NCBI GenBank assembly: GCA_026710825.1
Contig: JAPOQH010000036.1
Coordinates: 1 to 40,730 of the forward strand
Length of the DNA stretch: 40,730 nucleotides
Direction: 5' to 3'
DNA from: Chloroflexota bacterium
GTDB lineage: Bacteria > Chloroflexota > Dehalococcoidia > Lucifugimonadales > UBA3495
The notes below the pieces were generated by a model. The model ran no database searches and was not told the DNA's origin. It saw only the letters and a list, made by a program, of their open reading frames with translations. This document shows positions 16,086 through 24,855 of this stretch, in pieces. Positions within the stretch are counted from its first letter, which is position 1. Every line of letters begins with the position of its first letter. The position numbers and the translations under genes are program-made.

Positions 16086-17180
16086 CTAGAGGCCGTACAC
16101 CCGCCGGTAGCTCAGGCTCATGCGCTTGCGCTCCGTGTCGATGCTCAGGATCTGCACCTTGATCAGCTGGCCCTGGTACACAATTTCCTTCGGGTGTTCC
16201 ATCCGGCGGGCGGACAGCTCCGAAATATGCACCAAGCCCTCAACCCAGTCCTCCAGCTTTACGAACGCGCCGAAGTCCATCAACCGGGTGACGGTGCCGT
16301 CGACGATGTCGCCGACATGGTAGCGTTCCGGAACCGAGTCCCACGGTTCGGGCTGAGTGCGCTTCAGGCTGAGGGATATCTTGCTGTTTTCACGGTCGAC
16401 CCGAAGGACTTTCAAGGTGAGGTCGTCGCCGATGCTGACCACTTCCTCCGGCGATTTGACCATTGCCCAGGACAGTTCGGAGATGGGAACCAGCCCTTCC
16501 GCGTCGCCCAGGTCCACGAACGCGCCGAATCCGCGCATCGAACGGACGGTGCCCTGCACTATCTGCCCTTCCTCGAGTACTTCCAGGAGGCGTTCCTTGG
16601 CGGCGTTGCGAATCTGGCGCCAGATGCGGCGCTCGGTGAGCACCAGCTTTTCCCGTTGCGCGTCCAGTTCCAGGATGTTGAACCTGGCGTCCTCGCCGAT
16701 TCGGGCGTCCAGGTGTTCGACGCGACCTTCCTTGGGCACGGGAGCCATCTGCGAGAACGGTACGAACCCGCGGACACCTTGCCAGTCAACCACGAGGCCG
16801 CCCTTGTTATGCTGCACCACCTTGGCTTCCAGTTCGGAGTCCTTCTGGTGCAGGTCGATGAGGTCCTCCCAGACCTGCTTTTCCTGGGCCTGGTCGAAGG
16901 AGAAGACGGCCATGCCGCCCGGGCCCCGGTTGTTGACGTGGATCACCATGACCCGCGTCCCTGGAGGCATTTGTTCGCGCCTCTCGTCGGTCAACGTCCG
17001 CATCTCTTGCGGCGGGACGATTCCTTCGGTTTTGAGGCCGGCGCTGATGACCATACCTTCCTCATCAATGCGCACTATTTCCCCGGTCACCAAATCTCCT
17101 CTGCGGTACTCCCTCGGCGAAAATGCCGATTCGGGGAGTTCAGACATATCGGTGACTGCGTACGGGTCCTGGGCTACCAT
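16086..17180 (-). CDS. rpsA: Ribosomal protein S1 (four S1 domains)
   Basis: A 364-residue RNA-binding protein with four S1 (OB-fold) repeats beginning near residues 27, 113, 205 and 290. The third and fourth are the most canonical: GTVRSMRGFGAFVDLGD-type and GTVTRLMDFGAFVKLED-type, each followed by GLVPISEL or GLVHISEL. S1 helps the 30S subunit bind mRNA. The four-domain form is normal outside Proteobacteria, where six is usual. AAGGAG near 17191-17196 precedes ATG 17180; an internal Met at residue 12 is a less likely start. It has its own promoter at 17289-17317 and shares the bidirectional terminator at 16024-16064. Confidence 0.88.
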   Translation of the reverse strand: MVAQDPYAVTDMSELPESAFSPREYRRGDLVTGEIVRIDEEGMVISAGLKTEGIVPPQEMRTLTDERREQMPPGTRVMVIHVNNRGPGGMAVFSFDQAQEKQVWEDLIDLHQKDSELEAKVVQHNKGGLVVDWQGVRGFVPFSQMAPVPKEGRVEHLDARIGEDARFNILELDAQREKLVLTERRIWRQIRNAAKERLLEVLEEGQIVQGTVRSMRGFGAFVDLGDAEGLVPISELSWAMVKSPEEVVSIGDDLTLKVLRVDRENSKISLSLKRTQPEPWDSVPERYHVGDIVDGTVTRLMDFGAFVKLEDWVEGLVHISELSARRMEHPKEIVYQGQLIKVQILSIDTERKRMSLSYRRVYGL

Positions 17181-17288
17181 CAGTTTTGTTGCTCCTTACT
17201 CTTACTACGGGCGACACGGCTGGCTTTCAGCCTGGGATAAGATACCAATCGATTGGTCGGTCGCTTAAACTTACAATCCGCCTGCCTA

Positions 17289-17317
17289 ATAATACTTATA
17301 CCAGTCTCAAATTGCAA
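17289..17317 (-). promoter_or_regulatory. Predicted sigma-70 promoter of the S1 gene
   Basis: On the minus strand TTGCAA (17317-17312) and TATTAT (17294-17289) are 17 bases apart. Transcription from about 17282 gives a leader of about 100 bases before ATG 17180, long enough for the autogenous control common in r-protein genes, although no specific site is recognised. Confidence 0.65.
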
Positions 17318-17443
17318 CCGGGATGCCCTGAGTTTGATTTCCGCAGGCGTGCGACCTCGGGCGGTATCGGAGTCCGACGCCGCTTATGGACAATTGAACT
17401 GCGACGGTGCTAACCTTTTTTTGACGAATTTTTAGCTATCGCA

Positions 17444-17483
17444 AACCACGGCCGCATTGCCGGCAACGTCAAAATGCGTGGTT
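17444..17483 (+). promoter_or_regulatory. Bulged hairpin in the valS leader
   Basis: AACCACG (17444-17450) pairs with CGTGGTT (17477-17483). After a 4-base bulge, CATT (17455-17458) pairs with AATG (17473-17476). The loop contains TTGCCGGCAA, itself palindromic. It ends 17 bases before the valS ATG. No T-box core sequence is present in this 320-base intergenic region. Whether the hairpin regulates anything is unknown. Confidence 0.35.
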
Positions 17484-17500
17484 GATTTCGGGACGGTGCG

Positions 17501-20194
17501 ATGACTCAGCCTGCCAACACGATCCCCCGCGCCTATGACGCCGGGGCCGTTGAAGAGCGCATATATCAGGACTGGTGGGACTCCGGATACTTCGTACCCC
17601 GCGCCAACCCGTCGCGTACGCCGTTCTGCATCGTGATGCCGCCGCCCAACGTCACGGGCGAACTGCATCTGGGCCACGCCCTCACCGCGAGCCTGCAGGA
17701 CGCCCTGACGCGCTGGCACCGCATGTGCGGCGACCCCACGCTGTGGCTGCCCGGCAAGGATCACGCCGGCATCGCCACCCAATGGGTCGTGGAGCGCGCC
17801 CTCGCAGAGGAGGGTACGAACCGCCACGACCTCGGTCGCGAGGCGTTTGAGGAACGGGTCTGGCAATGGGTTGACCTGTATGGCAACACCATTGACGCGC
17901 AGCACCGGCGGCTGGGCGCATCCTGCGACTGGTCCCGCTTGCGGTTCACGCTGGACCAGGGACCCGCCAGGGCAGTGCGGACCACCTTTGTTAACCTTTT
18001 CGAGAAGGGCCTGATCTACCGTCACGAGCGCATCATCAACTGGTGCCCCAGGTGCGCCACCGCGCTGTCCGACCTGGAAGTGGACTACGAGGAACGCGAC
18101 GGCAAGCTTTACTACATCCGGTATCCCCTGGCGAACAACCCCGACGACTTCGTAACCGTCGCGACCACCCGGCCGGAGTCCATGCTGGGCGACACCGGAG
18201 TCGCGGTCCATCCCGACGACGAGCGCTACCAGGGCAAGGTCGGTCAGATGGTCATGCTGCCCATCGTGGGGCGCGAGATTCCAGTGGTCGGCGACACCGC
18301 GATCGAAATGGAGTTCGGCACCGGCGCGCTGAAAGTTACCCCCGGGCACGACGTGGTGGACTTCGAGATCGGCGAGCGTCACGGCCTTCCCATCGTCAAC
18401 GTCATCGGGTTCGACGGGTGCATGACGGACGCCGCCGGACCCAGGTATTCGGGCATGGAGCGGTTCGCCACCCGGTCAGCCGTGGCCGATGAACTGGAAC
18501 AACTGGGCCTGCTGGAACGGGTTGAGGACTACCACCACTCGGTGGGGCAGTGCCAACGCTGCAGCGAGGTCGTCGAGCCGCTGATCAGCCTGCAGTGGTT
18601 CCTCAACGTCGGCACCCATACCAAACCCGACAGCATCGCCGGTCGGGCGCACGCCGCCGTGGTCAACGGCGACATCGAGATCGTGCCGGAGCGGTTCGGC
18701 CGCGTGTATCTCAACTGGCTGGAAAACATCCGCGACTGGTGCGTCAGCCGGCAGTTGTGGTGGGGCCACCGCATCCCGGTGTGGTACTGCGGCGACTGCG
18801 GGGCCTTTGCCGCGCACGTTGACGACCCAGACGCGTGCGCGAGTTGCGGCAGCCCGAACATCGAGCAGGAAAACGACGTGCTGGACACCTGGTTCAGCAG
18901 CGGCTTGTGGCCTCATTCCACGCTGGGCTGGCCCGATGACGCGTCCGACGACCTGGACCATTTCTACCCCAACTCGGTCCTGGAGACCGGATACGACATC
19001 CTTTTCTTCTGGGTCGCCCGGATGATCATGCTGGGCATCGAAAACACCGGAGACGTTCCCTTCCGCTCGGTGTACCTGCACGGCATGGTGCTCGACGCCG
19101 AGGGCCAGAAAATGAGCAAGACCCGGGGCAACACCCTGGACCCGCTCGACCTGCTCGCACAGTACGGCACAGACGCGTTGCGTTTCGCCCTGACCACCGG
19201 CACCGCGCCGGGCAACAACCTGCGGCTCAGCACTGACAAGCTGGAATCGGCGCGCAATTTCGCCAACAAGATCTGGAACGCCGCCCGTTTCGTCATCACC
19301 GCAGTTGAGGGCCGCGACGACCTGGCAGGTTGGAGCGACCCAATCACGCCCCAACACCGGGAGGACCGCTGGATCATCGGCCGGCTGGACGCGTTGACCG
19401 TGGCCGTCAACGAACGGCTGGCGGAATTCGAACTCGGCGAAGCGCAGCAGAGGCTGTACGACTTCATCTGGAACGACTTCTGCGACTGGTACATCGAGAT
19501 GGCGAAAGTACGGCTGCGCAGCGGAGATGCCACCGCAGCGGCAACGCTCGTGCACGTGCTGGAAAGATCCCTGCGCCTGCTGCACCCGTTCATGCCGTTC
19601 GTCACCGAGGAGATTTGGCAGAACCTGGTGGCGCGCGTGCCGGCCCCGGCATCCGGCCTGCCGCCGTCAATAATGATCGCCGAATACCCGCAGGCCGACA
19701 GCATGCGCGCCGCTCCGGATGCCGAATCGGAGATGGACGTGGTCATGCAGACCATTCGGGCTGTGCGCAACATGCGCGCCCAGTTCCGTATCCCCGCCGG
19801 TCAGAAGTTGGAGGCCGCCATTGAAACCAATGGCATGCAATCTGTCGTAGAGCAGGAAAGCGAAGCGATCAGCGTGCTGGCGCGCGTCGAACCATTGACG
19901 GTCCTTCACGCCGCCGAATCCGAAAACCCGGCGGGAGTGAGCCTGGTGGTGAACCCGCTGGTGGTGCGCCTCCCGCTGACCGGCATCGTCGACCTGGACG
20001 TTGAATCACAGCGTCTGGGCAAGGAATTGGACGACGTCCGCCGCAACGAGGCGCGAGTGCAGCAACTGCTGGCGAATGACAATTTCGTGTCGAAAGCGCG
20101 CCCCGAGGTGGTGGAGAAGGAACGCGACCGGCTGCAGGGTCTGTCCGAACAGAGACAGCGCATCGAAGAAATAATGGCGCAACTGTCCGCCTGA
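17501..20194 (+). CDS. valS: Valyl-tRNA synthetase
   Basis: An 897-residue class Ia aminoacyl-tRNA synthetase that charges tRNA-Val in the cytoplasm. HLGH at 56-59, in PPPNVTGELHLGH, is the HIGH motif; KMSKT near residue 538 is the KMSKS motif. The editing (CP1) domain includes the TTRPESMLGDTGVAVHP block at about 223-239. NWCPRCATALSD and the later CGDCGAF/CASCG pairs form zinc knuckles. A C-terminal coiled coil (about 830-895) begins after VDLDVESQRLGKELDDV and is the ValRS tRNA-binding arm, so this is not an isoleucyl enzyme. The length is normal. The ribosome-binding site is weak (GGGACGG), and a hairpin lies in the leader. Confidence 0.96.
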   Translation: MTQPANTIPRAYDAGAVEERIYQDWWDSGYFVPRANPSRTPFCIVMPPPNVTGELHLGHALTASLQDALTRWHRMCGDPTLWLPGKDHAGIATQWVVERALAEEGTNRHDLGREAFEERVWQWVDLYGNTIDAQHRRLGASCDWSRLRFTLDQGPARAVRTTFVNLFEKGLIYRHERIINWCPRCATALSDLEVDYEERDGKLYYIRYPLANNPDDFVTVATTRPESMLGDTGVAVHPDDERYQGKVGQMVMLPIVGREIPVVGDTAIEMEFGTGALKVTPGHDVVDFEIGERHGLPIVNVIGFDGCMTDAAGPRYSGMERFATRSAVADELEQLGLLERVEDYHHSVGQCQRCSEVVEPLISLQWFLNVGTHTKPDSIAGRAHAAVVNGDIEIVPERFGRVYLNWLENIRDWCVSRQLWWGHRIPVWYCGDCGAFAAHVDDPDACASCGSPNIEQENDVLDTWFSSGLWPHSTLGWPDDASDDLDHFYPNSVLETGYDILFFWVARMIMLGIENTGDVPFRSVYLHGMVLDAEGQKMSKTRGNTLDPLDLLAQYGTDALRFALTTGTAPGNNLRLSTDKLESARNFANKIWNAARFVITAVEGRDDLAGWSDPITPQHREDRWIIGRLDALTVAVNERLAEFELGEAQQRLYDFIWNDFCDWYIEMAKVRLRSGDATAAATLVHVLERSLRLLHPFMPFVTEEIWQNLVARVPAPASGLPPSIMIAEYPQADSMRAAPDAESEMDVVMQTIRAVRNMRAQFRIPAGQKLEAAIETNGMQSVVEQESEAISVLARVEPLTVLHAAESENPAGVSLVVNPLVVRLPLTGIVDLDVESQRLGKELDDVRRNEARVQQLLANDNFVSKARPEVVEKERDRLQGLSEQRQRIEEIMAQLSA

Positions 20195-20298
20195 TGCAAG
20201 ATTGCCATAATCTGCACGTCGGATACGGAGCATCCCGGGCGAAACTTTGGCATGGTCTGGGGCTGTAAACATTTGTAGCCATTGGCAGGAGCCCATAG

Positions 20299-20931
20299 AT
20301 GAGACGTTTGATTATCCGACTTGTTTTACTAGGTCTGACCGCCGGCTTACTGCTCGGCACGATAGTAGGTTGCTTCGGGGGTTCGGAACCGGAACCCGAA
20401 CCCACGGCGGACATCCAAGCCACCATCAACGCCGCCGTTCAAGCCGCGACCCCGCCGGATACTCCGACGCCGGAACCAACCAACACCCCCGAACCGACCG
20501 TTCCGCCGACGCCTGACATCGCCGCCACCGTGGCCGCTGCCCTCGCGGCCGCTCAGCCACCCACCGCCGTGCCTCAAGCGACCGCGGTCCCAGCGCCTGA
20601 TCCGACCGCTACGCCGGTCCCGACCGACACACCGGTTCCCACTCCCACCCCGACGCCGCTTCCGGAGCAATCCAGCGGCCCGCCGTGCATCATCGCCGGA
20701 GTCGTCAAATTCGGGAGTTCTGTCGCGCCGGCGGGTATCCCCGTGTTCGCCCGCAGCCAGACCGCGGATATCGTCGTCGAGACTGTTACCAACGCCGATG
20801 GCCAATACGTATTGACCATTACGAACTTCGACATGCGGTTTGACATATTCGTCGCCGGGAACGACACCGACCAGGACACGCCGATTACCTCCCGGGGCTG
20901 CCGCGTGATTAGAAATCTGACCGTCGGGTAG
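20299..20931 (+). CDS. Secreted lipoprotein with Thr/Pro-rich stalk
   Basis: A 210-residue predicted lipoprotein. A basic start and hydrophobic segment (4-24) end in a lipobox, IVGC, with the lipidated Cys at 25. Residues about 30-130 form a low-complexity stalk rich in PTPEPT-like repeats and Ala/Pro, a style very common in Chloroflexota surface proteins. The C-terminal 75 residues (CIIAGVVKFGSSVAPAGIPV..., then TNADGQYVLTI) resemble a carboxypeptidase-regulatory-like beta-sandwich. It probably presents this domain at the outer face of the membrane; the ligand is unknown. AGGAG near 20287-20291 precedes the ATG. It lies between valS (104 bases upstream) and aroE (14 bases downstream). Confidence 0.75.
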   Translation: MRRLIIRLVLLGLTAGLLLGTIVGCFGGSEPEPEPTADIQATINAAVQAATPPDTPTPEPTNTPEPTVPPTPDIAATVAAALAAAQPPTAVPQATAVPAPDPTATPVPTDTPVPTPTPTPLPEQSSGPPCIIAGVVKFGSSVAPAGIPVFARSQTADIVVETVTNADGQYVLTITNFDMRFDIFVAGNDTDQDTPITSRGCRVIRNLTVG

Positions 20932-20945
20932 CGGGCTTCTTTGGT

Positions 20946-21815
20946 ATGACCATCAGTACCGCGCTGGGAATCATCGGCTATCCGATCGGCCACTCGATTT
21001 CACCGATATTTCAGCAGGCGGCGCTGGACAATCTCGACATCGGCGCGCAATACCGTGCCTACGAGGTCGACCCCGCCGACGTGGGATCGTTCGTAGGCTC
21101 GCTCCGTGCCGACTCGGTGAGCGGCATCAACGTGACGGTTCCCCACAAGGAAGCCGTCATGCCGTTCCTCGACGAGATCGACGAATGGGCCGCCGAGGCC
21201 GGCGCGGTCAACACCATCGTCAACCGCTCCGGGCATCTGACCGGCTACAACACCGATGGCTACGGATTCCTGCGCGCCCTGCGCGAATCGGGCGGTTTGG
21301 AACCGGCCGGCAAGACCGCGCTGATCCTGGGAGCCGGCGGATCCGCCCGCGGCGTGGTGCAGGCCCTGCTTCGCGCCGACATTGGCGCCCTGACCATCGC
21401 GAACCGCACGCTGGCTCGTGCCCAGTCGCTCGCGGAACTCGCTGGACCCCGGGGTGTAGAGGCCAACGCAATTTCCCTCCCCTCGCCCGAGGCCGGGCCC
21501 GCCGCGCTGTCGGCCGATTTGATCGTCAACTGCACGTCTCTTGGCATGCGCCACGGCCCCGACGAAGACGCCTCTCCGTTGCGCCCTGAGGAAATCCCGC
21601 CAACAGCCCTGGTCTATGACCTGGTGTATAATCCGATGCAGACCCCGTTGCTCAGAGTCGCCGAGCTGGCCGGCGCAAACACCCTGGGCGGAATCTCCAT
21701 GCTGGTGTACCAGGGAGCAGCGTCCTTTGAAATCTGGCTCGAGCGGCCGGCCCCGGTGGGTGTGATGATGGATGCCGCGCTTGCAGCGATGCGCCAGCGC
21801 GAATCCGGCGCCTGA
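20946..21815 (+). CDS. aroE: Shikimate dehydrogenase
   Basis: A 289-residue NADP-dependent enzyme that reduces 3-dehydroshikimate to shikimate in chorismate synthesis. GYPIGHSISP (11-20) supplies the shikimate-binding serines, NVTVPHKE carries the catalytic Lys, and NTDGYGF the Asn/Asp pair. The Rossmann motif is LGAGGSARG near 127-135. GGISMLVYQGAASFEIW closes the active site. The length is usual. It starts 14 bases after the lipoprotein stop, without an obvious ribosome-binding site, and is followed 81 bases later by aroC, so the pathway's reductase and final step sit together. Confidence 0.95.
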   Translation: MTISTALGIIGYPIGHSISPIFQQAALDNLDIGAQYRAYEVDPADVGSFVGSLRADSVSGINVTVPHKEAVMPFLDEIDEWAAEAGAVNTIVNRSGHLTGYNTDGYGFLRALRESGGLEPAGKTALILGAGGSARGVVQALLRADIGALTIANRTLARAQSLAELAGPRGVEANAISLPSPEAGPAALSADLIVNCTSLGMRHGPDEDASPLRPEEIPPTALVYDLVYNPMQTPLLRVAELAGANTLGGISMLVYQGAASFEIWLERPAPVGVMMDAALAAMRQRESGA

Positions 21816-21896
21816 CGAGAATCTCGATCTCTCCGATCAATACCGTTCGAGCGACATGCCCCGCGTGTCGAGTCCCCAACAGGAGTAGCAATCCCG

Positions 21897-23084
21897 ATGA
21901 TAAGGTGGTTCACGGCCGGCGAGTCGCACGGACAGGGCTTGATGATAATCGTGGAGGGCATACCCGCGTACCTGTCGCTGGATGAAGGCTACATCGCCCA
22001 CCATCTCGGGCGCCGCCAACGAGGATACGGACGGGGCGGCCGGCAGCAGATCGAGCGCGACCACGCCCACATCCAGACCGGCGTGCGCCACGGCTACACC
22101 CTGGGCAGCCCCATCGGCATGCTGCTGGAGAATCGCGACTGGGTCAACTGGCAGGACGCCATGGCGGTGGAATACGTCGAGAACCCATCGCAGGAAGGAC
22201 GCAACGCCCGCGTTACCCGCATCCGGCCGGGACACGCCGACCTTCCTGGCGCGATGAAGTACGGGTTTCACGACGTACGCAATTCCCTGGAACGAGCGTC
22301 CGCGCGGGAGACCGCCGGCCGTGTGGCAGCGGGCGCCGTCGCGATGCGTCTGCTCGAGGAATTCGGGATCGTATTGCATAGCCATGTGGTATCCATCGGG
22401 CGCGTGCACGCCAACCCGCCCGAACACGACGCCATCGATTGGGACGCCGTCGAGGAATCCCCGGTGCATTGCGCCGATTCCGCCGCCGCTGACCTGATGA
22501 TGGCCGAGGTGGACGCCGCGCGCGAGGTGGGAGATACCGTGGGAGGCACCGTCGAGGTCATCGCCGAAAACGTGCCCATCGGTCTCGGCTCCCACGTCCA
22601 CTGGGATCGCAAGATCGACGCCAAGATCGCCCAGGCCCTGATGAGCATCAACGCGGTTAAGGCGGTCAGCATCGGCCCCGGCTGGGAGTTGATGGACGCA
22701 TGGGGTTCGGAGTTCCAGGACGTGATCGAACCCGTCACGGATCCCGATCGACCCTGGCAGCGCCGGACCAATCGCGCGGGCGGCACCGAGGGAGGCATGA
22801 CCAGCGGCCCGCCGTTGGTGGCGCGGTTCGTCATCAAACCAATCGCCACGCTGCACAACCCCCTGCCATCCGTGGATCTGGACACCGGCGAACCTGTGCA
22901 GGCCCACTTCGAGCGCAGCGACGTCTGCCAGGCGCCGCCGGCCGGCGTCATCGGCGAGGCGATGGTCGCGCTGGTGCTGGCCGACGCATTCATGGAGAAA
23001 TTCGGCGGCGACAGCATCCCGGAAACTCGCCGCAACTTCGAGGGATACCAGGCCACGGTGGGCCCTCGCCTGCGGTATAGCTGA
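21897..23084 (+). CDS. aroC: Chorismate synthase
   Basis: A 395-residue enzyme converting 5-enolpyruvylshikimate-3-phosphate to chorismate with reduced FMN. Signatures: GESHGQGL (8-15), RRQRGYGRGGRQ (39-50), RASARETAGRVAAGA near 133-147 and GGMTSGPPLVARFVIKP near 300. All blocks expected for substrate and flavin binding are present, and the length is normal. AGGAG at 21881-21885 lies 11 bases before ATG 21897. It belongs to a co-directional run with aroE upstream and a small ORF, an SDR-DUF2867 gene and a flavin enzyme downstream. Confidence 0.96.
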   Translation: MIRWFTAGESHGQGLMIIVEGIPAYLSLDEGYIAHHLGRRQRGYGRGGRQQIERDHAHIQTGVRHGYTLGSPIGMLLENRDWVNWQDAMAVEYVENPSQEGRNARVTRIRPGHADLPGAMKYGFHDVRNSLERASARETAGRVAAGAVAMRLLEEFGIVLHSHVVSIGRVHANPPEHDAIDWDAVEESPVHCADSAAADLMMAEVDAAREVGDTVGGTVEVIAENVPIGLGSHVHWDRKIDAKIAQALMSINAVKAVSIGPGWELMDAWGSEFQDVIEPVTDPDRPWQRRTNRAGGTEGGMTSGPPLVARFVIKPIATLHNPLPSVDLDTGEPVQAHFERSDVCQAPPAGVIGEAMVALVLADAFMEKFGGDSIPETRRNFEGYQATVGPRLRYS

Positions 23085-23097
23085 AGGTAATCTTCCG

Positions 23098-23304
23098 ATG
23101 GGATTGATGACGCGCACGCTGGCTTGGATGGTAGTCATCTCCGGGAAACTCTGGTCGCGCCGACGGGGCCGGCTGCAGGTGGACACCGAGATGATGCGGC
23201 GACGACGCGAGTTGGCCCGTTCGGAAAACCAGGCCGGCCATAACCTGACCGTGCAGACCACCATCGACATGGCGCGCACCCAGACCTGGACCGGCGGCGG
23301 ATAG
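23098..23304 (+). CDS. Possible small protein, unrecognised
   Basis: A 68-residue frame filling the gap between aroC (13 bases before) and the SDR-DUF2867 gene (48 bases after). GAAGGT about 10 bases upstream is a reasonable ribosome-binding site. The N-terminus is weakly hydrophobic (LAWMVVISG), followed by a strongly basic RRRGR stretch and a second RRRR cluster. I recognise no family. The fit to the operon spacing supports a real gene; composition alone is not decisive. Confidence 0.45.
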   Translation: MGLMTRTLAWMVVISGKLWSRRRGRLQVDTEMMRRRRELARSENQAGHNLTVQTTIDMARTQTWTGGG

Positions 23305-23352
23305 AGCCTCCCGGCCAGTCGTCAGCGCGCCGCACCGCCTGATGGCGGTTTT

Positions 23353-24828
23353 ATGTCATTCCAGGAACCCGACGCCGAGCGCCCTCGCATCCTGCTCACC
23401 GGCGCAACCGGCTACATCGGCGGACGACTGCTGACTCGGCTCGAGGCTGACGGTGGTCACATCCGCTGCCTGGCCCGCCGGCCGGAAAACCTGGCCGGCA
23501 AAGTGGCCGACAGCACCGAGGTGGTCCGGGGGGATCTCAACGACCGCGACTCTCTCGATCAGGCGATGTGCGAAATTGACGTCGCATATTACCTCGTGCA
23601 CTCCCTGGGTTCCTCGGGCGATTTTGAGGCTGAAGAGGCTGCCTCCGCACAGAACTTCGCGGACGCAGCCCGAAATGCAGGGGTCGGTCGGATCATATAC
23701 CTTGGCGGCCTGGGTGGTGACGCAGCCTCCGCGTCATCGCACCTGCGCAGTCGCCGCCGCGTGGGCGAGATTCTGCGAACCTCCAGAGCCGCAGTCATCG
23801 AGTTCCGGGCCTCCATCGTCATCGGGTCCGGCAGCGTGTCATTCGAGATGGTGCGGGCGTTGGTGGAACGTCTACCGGTGATGATCACCCCGCGCTGGGT
23901 ATCCGTGCCCGCTCAACCCATCGCAATCAACGACCTCATCGAATACCTGGCATCGGCGCTGAAGGTCGAAGGCGATGACAACCGGGTGTTTGAGATCGGC
24001 GGATCGGACGTCGTTTCCTACGGCGGGTTGATGCGCGAATACGCCCGGCAGCGCCGCCTGCGTCGCATGATGATCGCGGTGCCGGTGCTGACTCCCCGGT
24101 TATCCAGCCTCTGGCTCGGGCTGGTCACTCCGGTATACGCCCGTATCGGCCGCAAGTTGATCGACAGCCTGCGGAACGCCAGCGTGGTGGACGCGCCGCC
24201 GCCCGCCGGAACGTTCGATATCCAACCCGCCGGTGTCCAGGATGCCATCGCCGCCGCGATCCACAACGAGGACCGTGAGTTCGCGGAAACGCGTTGGTCG
24301 GATGCCCTATCGTCGTCCGGCGCCCAGCGCCAAAACCGCACGGTCCGTTTCGGTTCCCGGTTGGTCGACACGCGAACCGTCGTGGTGCCGGCGCCTCCCC
24401 AATCTGCGTTCAGCCCCATCAGCAAGATCGGCGGCGACACCGGGTGGTACTGCGCCAACTACCTCTGGAGCATTCGCGGATTCCTTGATCTGCTCACCGG
24501 CGGCGTGGGAGTGCGCAGGGGTCGTCGGGATCCCGACCGCCTGGCCGTTGGCGATACCGTCGACTGGTGGCGCGTCGAAAGTTATGAACCCGGCCGGCGG
24601 GTCAAGCTGTTTGCCGAGATGCGGATGCCGGGCCGCGCGTGGCTGGAATTCGAGGTGTCACCCCACGATCAGGGTTCGTTGATTCGCCAGACTGCGGAAT
24701 TCGACCCCGTTGGGCTGGCCGGCCTAATATACTGGTACAGCCTCTGGCCGCTGCACTCCTACGTGTTCCGTGGCATGATCCGCGGCATCGCTGCCGCAGC
24801 CGTCAGGGACGCGCGCAACCGGAATTAA
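23353..24828 (+). CDS. SDR (NmrA/atypical) fused to a DUF2867 domain
   Basis: A 491-residue two-domain protein. Residues about 10-300 form an extended/atypical SDR with TGATGYIGGRLL binding NAD(P), a YYLVHSLGSSGDF segment and RASIVIGSGS; the classical YxxxK pair is not clear, as in NmrA-like proteins. The C-terminal region from about 335 (VVVPAPPQSAF, GGDTGWYCANYLW, WWRVESYEPGRRVKLFAEMRMPG) is a DUF2867 domain, related to the START/polyketide-cyclase fold. This fusion occurs widely in bacteria, with no biochemical role known to me. The end of the protein carries a hydrophobic segment (WYSLWPLHSYVFRGMIRGIAAA). It is 27 bases upstream of the luciferase-like gene. Confidence 0.8.
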   Translation: MSFQEPDAERPRILLTGATGYIGGRLLTRLEADGGHIRCLARRPENLAGKVADSTEVVRGDLNDRDSLDQAMCEIDVAYYLVHSLGSSGDFEAEEAASAQNFADAARNAGVGRIIYLGGLGGDAASASSHLRSRRRVGEILRTSRAAVIEFRASIVIGSGSVSFEMVRALVERLPVMITPRWVSVPAQPIAINDLIEYLASALKVEGDDNRVFEIGGSDVVSYGGLMREYARQRRLRRMMIAVPVLTPRLSSLWLGLVTPVYARIGRKLIDSLRNASVVDAPPPAGTFDIQPAGVQDAIAAAIHNEDREFAETRWSDALSSSGAQRQNRTVRFGSRLVDTRTVVVPAPPQSAFSPISKIGGDTGWYCANYLWSIRGFLDLLTGGVGVRRGRRDPDRLAVGDTVDWWRVESYEPGRRVKLFAEMRMPGRAWLEFEVSPHDQGSLIRQTAEFDPVGLAGLIYWYSLWPLHSYVFRGMIRGIAAAAVRDARNRN

Positions 24829-24855
24829 CAGACCTGTAATCCGAGGAAAATTTCC

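Noticed and set aside
17181..17500. T-box riboswitch upstream of valS
   Set aside because: The conserved antiterminator core is absent and the leader is too short for stem I.
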